Positions 15,032-17,964 of a stretch of DNA of 17,964 bases are shown one piece after another; position 1 is the first letter of the stretch; every line of letters begins with the position of its first letter. The notes beneath the pieces were generated by a model. That model did not search any database. It had not been told where the DNA came from and was given only the letters and a program-made list of their open reading frames with translations. The stretch spans positions 1 to 17,964 of the forward strand of contig CAAFWR010000078.1 in assembly GCA_900766745.1 (NCBI GenBank), in the 5' to 3' direction. A program made the position numbers and the translations under genes. The DNA comes from Methanobacteriaceae archaeon. Lineage in GTDB: Archaea; Methanobacteriota; Methanobacteria; Methanobacteriales; Methanobacteriaceae.

Positions 15032-16096
15032 TTAATATAAGGGGACATGTTTATTAAATGTTTTTGAAAAGTTCATATCAGAATTTTCAACTTCAGCTAG
15101 CCAGGAATCTTTACAGTCACAGTCAAAGCTGATGATTGACTGGTCAAGGTTAGCTTCAATAATAATGTTCTTCAGCTCCTTGTTGCACTTCTTGCAGTTA
15201 AAAGGCCCTCTTCTAGAACCAAAACCTGAAGTATCCAAAAGGGCAGGAATACTAACAGTATTTCTAACGGTATTGATAATTTCAACAGCACTCCAGATCC
15301 AAGGGGGCTGATATGCACCTTGCCTCCATAACCTTTCAATCAAAGTGCCTCCGTGAATGGTTGCAGGACAAAATGACAGTCTGTCCACCTCAATACTCTC
15401 GCAATATTCGGCAGTAGCTATTGCCTCATCAATTGCCTCCCTTTCACTTAAGAATATTGGCTTAACGAAAACATATGCTTTAGCTTTAAAACCTGCTTCA
15501 TGAATTATCTCAATGGCTTTCTCAAAATCCTTAGTTGTAAAACCTTTATTAATATTATTTAGCCGAGTATCATCATTGTAAGTCTCAAGACCTATGCTAA
15601 CTTCAAAGAGCGTATCACCAATAATGTTAGCTATTTCTTCAAGTACCTCTTCGCTAACGTATTCAGGACGTGATTCCACAATAATCTCCTTAACATTACC
15701 TAAAGAGACAAGCTTGTTTAGAATATAGTCACGGGCATTTTTAGGAAGCTCAATTGGATTTAGAAAGCTGCCAGAAGCAAAGAGCTTAACAGCTATCTCA
15801 TCCTCTTCATCTAAAGGAAACCTTTCAAGATGTTCATTAAAAATCCTTATGATGTCATCACTTTTAATAGCTTCTAAAGTACAGTCAGAAACATAGCTGC
15901 ACATTGTACATCCACCAGCATCTCCAAGAGCCCAAGAGCAACCGGGTGTAGGCAATATTAAAAACAGGGTTTTCCTGACACCATTGTATGTAAGGTCATC
16001 ATTATACCAGCTTGCAGCTACTTGATCTGGTGTTTTATCTTTTTTTCTCTCAAAAGATCTATTCCTAATATCTTTTGTTAAATTTTCAATTTCCAT
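15032..16096 (-). CDS. raSEA: RaSEA, archaeosine biosynthesis radical SAM protein
   Basis: A 354-residue radical SAM enzyme. The iron-sulfur motif is C53-x9-C63-x2-C66 (PTPGCSWALGDAGGCTMC), with a further C72, and is followed by an Elp3-like barrel (ASGSFLNP, VESRPEYV, SIGLETYNDDTR, KAYVFVKP). The C-terminal part carries a CxxC (CKKC) and a CxC (CDC), perhaps a zinc site. RaSEA works with ArcS to turn the lysine adduct of preQ0 in tRNA position 15 into archaeosine. Length and sequence landmarks fit the archaeal family well. The start is ATG with no visible SD; a TATA-like AATTTAATTAATT about 27 nt upstream suggests a leaderless or very short-leader mRNA. Confidence 0.87.
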   Translation of the reverse strand: MEIENLTKDIRNRSFERKKDKTPDQVAASWYNDDLTYNGVRKTLFLILPTPGCSWALGDAGGCTMCSYVSDCTLEAIKSDDIIRIFNEHLERFPLDEEDEIAVKLFASGSFLNPIELPKNARDYILNKLVSLGNVKEIIVESRPEYVSEEVLEEIANIIGDTLFEVSIGLETYNDDTRLNNINKGFTTKDFEKAIEIIHEAGFKAKAYVFVKPIFLSEREAIDEAIATAEYCESIEVDRLSFCPATIHGGTLIERLWRQGAYQPPWIWSAVEIINTVRNTVSIPALLDTSGFGSRRGPFNCKKCNKELKNIIIEANLDQSIISFDCDCKDSWLAEVENSDMNFSKTFNKHVPLY

Positions 16097-16119
16097 TAAT
16101 TATTATATTAAGGTTACAA

Positions 16120-16132
16120 TTAATTAAATTTT
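16120..16132 (-). promoter_or_regulatory. Possible promoter of the RaSEA operon
   Basis: The minus-strand sequence AATTTAATTAATT is TATA-like and its centre lies about 27 nt upstream of the RaSEA ATG, which itself has no SD. A second candidate, TTTTATATCA (about 16156-16166), would give a leader of about 40 nt. I cannot choose between them. Confidence 0.35.
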
Positions 16133-16167
16133 GTTTTAAAAAGAGTGTTGTATAATGATATAAAATT

Positions 16168-16193
16168 TTAAAAAAAGAAAAAAGAAAAGAAGT
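16168..16193 (-). terminator. Oligo-T terminator of mer
   Basis: Beginning a few bases after the mer stop codon, the minus strand has T-rich runs (complement of the A-runs at 16168-16189), ending in seven T. This is a strong archaeal intrinsic terminator, as expected for a highly expressed gene. Confidence 0.65.
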
Positions 16194-16200
16194 AAATTGC

Positions 16201-17836
<1,636 letters not shown>

Positions 17837-17964
17837 ATTCTGTTTGATCCTGGCAGATGCTACTGCTATTGGGATTCGATTAAGCCATGCAAGTCGAACG
17901 AGTTTAGGCTCGTGGCGTACGCCTCAGTAACACGTGGATAACCTACCCTTAGGACTGGGATAAC
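17837..17964 (+). rRNA. 16S ribosomal RNA, 5' end (runs off the window)
   Basis: The 5' end reads ATTCTGTTTGATCCTGGCAG, the universal start of small-subunit rRNA. It continues with landmarks GATTAAGCCATGCAAGTCGA, the h6 hairpin CGAG...CTCG (17899-17912) and the archaeal CTCAGTAACACGTGGATAAC (17923-17942). The sequence looks like Methanobrevibacter or a close Methanobacteriales relative. Only about 128 of some 1,480 bases are present. The boundary is taken from the conserved 5' end. Confidence 0.95.

Overview
The window reads as a piece of an AT-rich, hydrogenotrophic methanogen chromosome of the order Methanobacteriales, most likely a Methanobrevibacter. The reasons are F420-dependent methylene-H4MPT reductase (mer), a porCDABEF-type pyruvate oxidoreductase operon with its two polyferredoxins, the archaea-only DHPS-related protein and archaeosine enzyme RaSEA, TATA/BRE promoters with oligo-T terminators, frequent TTG starts with strong Shine-Dalgarno (SD) sites, and an archaeal 16S rRNA 5' end at the right edge. 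The genus call rests on recognising the proteins and the 16S segment, not on a search.

Layout. Bases 1-1099 hold no gene; they are very AT-rich and contain a run of hairpins (317-590) and an orphan SD. Bases 1100-4854 (minus) are the por operon, transcribed porC-D-A-B-E-F, which links acetyl-CoA, CO2 and pyruvate. After a divergent promoter region (4855-5101), a plus-strand block begins with the DHPS-related protein (5102-6670). It continues with a tightly packed five-gene unit: MoxR AAA+ ATPase, VWA/CoxE-like protein, TtuA/Ncs6-type tRNA thiolase, ubiquitin-like sulfur carrier ending in Gly-Gly, and DUF89 phosphatase (6727-10747). A T-rich terminator follows, then a probably leaderless operon of an anchored thioredoxin-like protein, a CcdA-like membrane protein and an NAD(P)-binding DUF1932-type protein (10802-12552).

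Bases 12643-17166 are all minus strand. In transcription order they are mer alone (with its own promoter and terminator), then RaSEA, a DUF308/HdeD-like membrane protein and an HIGH-type nucleotidyltransferase as a likely operon, then a zinc-ribbon membrane protein. Bases 17167-17836 are an AT-rich leader with no gene, and the 16S rRNA gene starts at about 17837 and runs off the window.

Themes. Central C1/C2 metabolism (por, mer, pterin-related protein) is interleaved with tRNA modification (TtuA/Ncs6 with its carrier, RaSEA, perhaps the nucleotidyltransferase) and thiol/sulfur chemistry. The most interesting candidate system is the co-directional MoxR-VWA pair fused in operon form to a tRNA-thiolation enzyme, its sulfur carrier and a DUF89 protein. 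No mobile element, CRISPR array or tRNA gene was seen.
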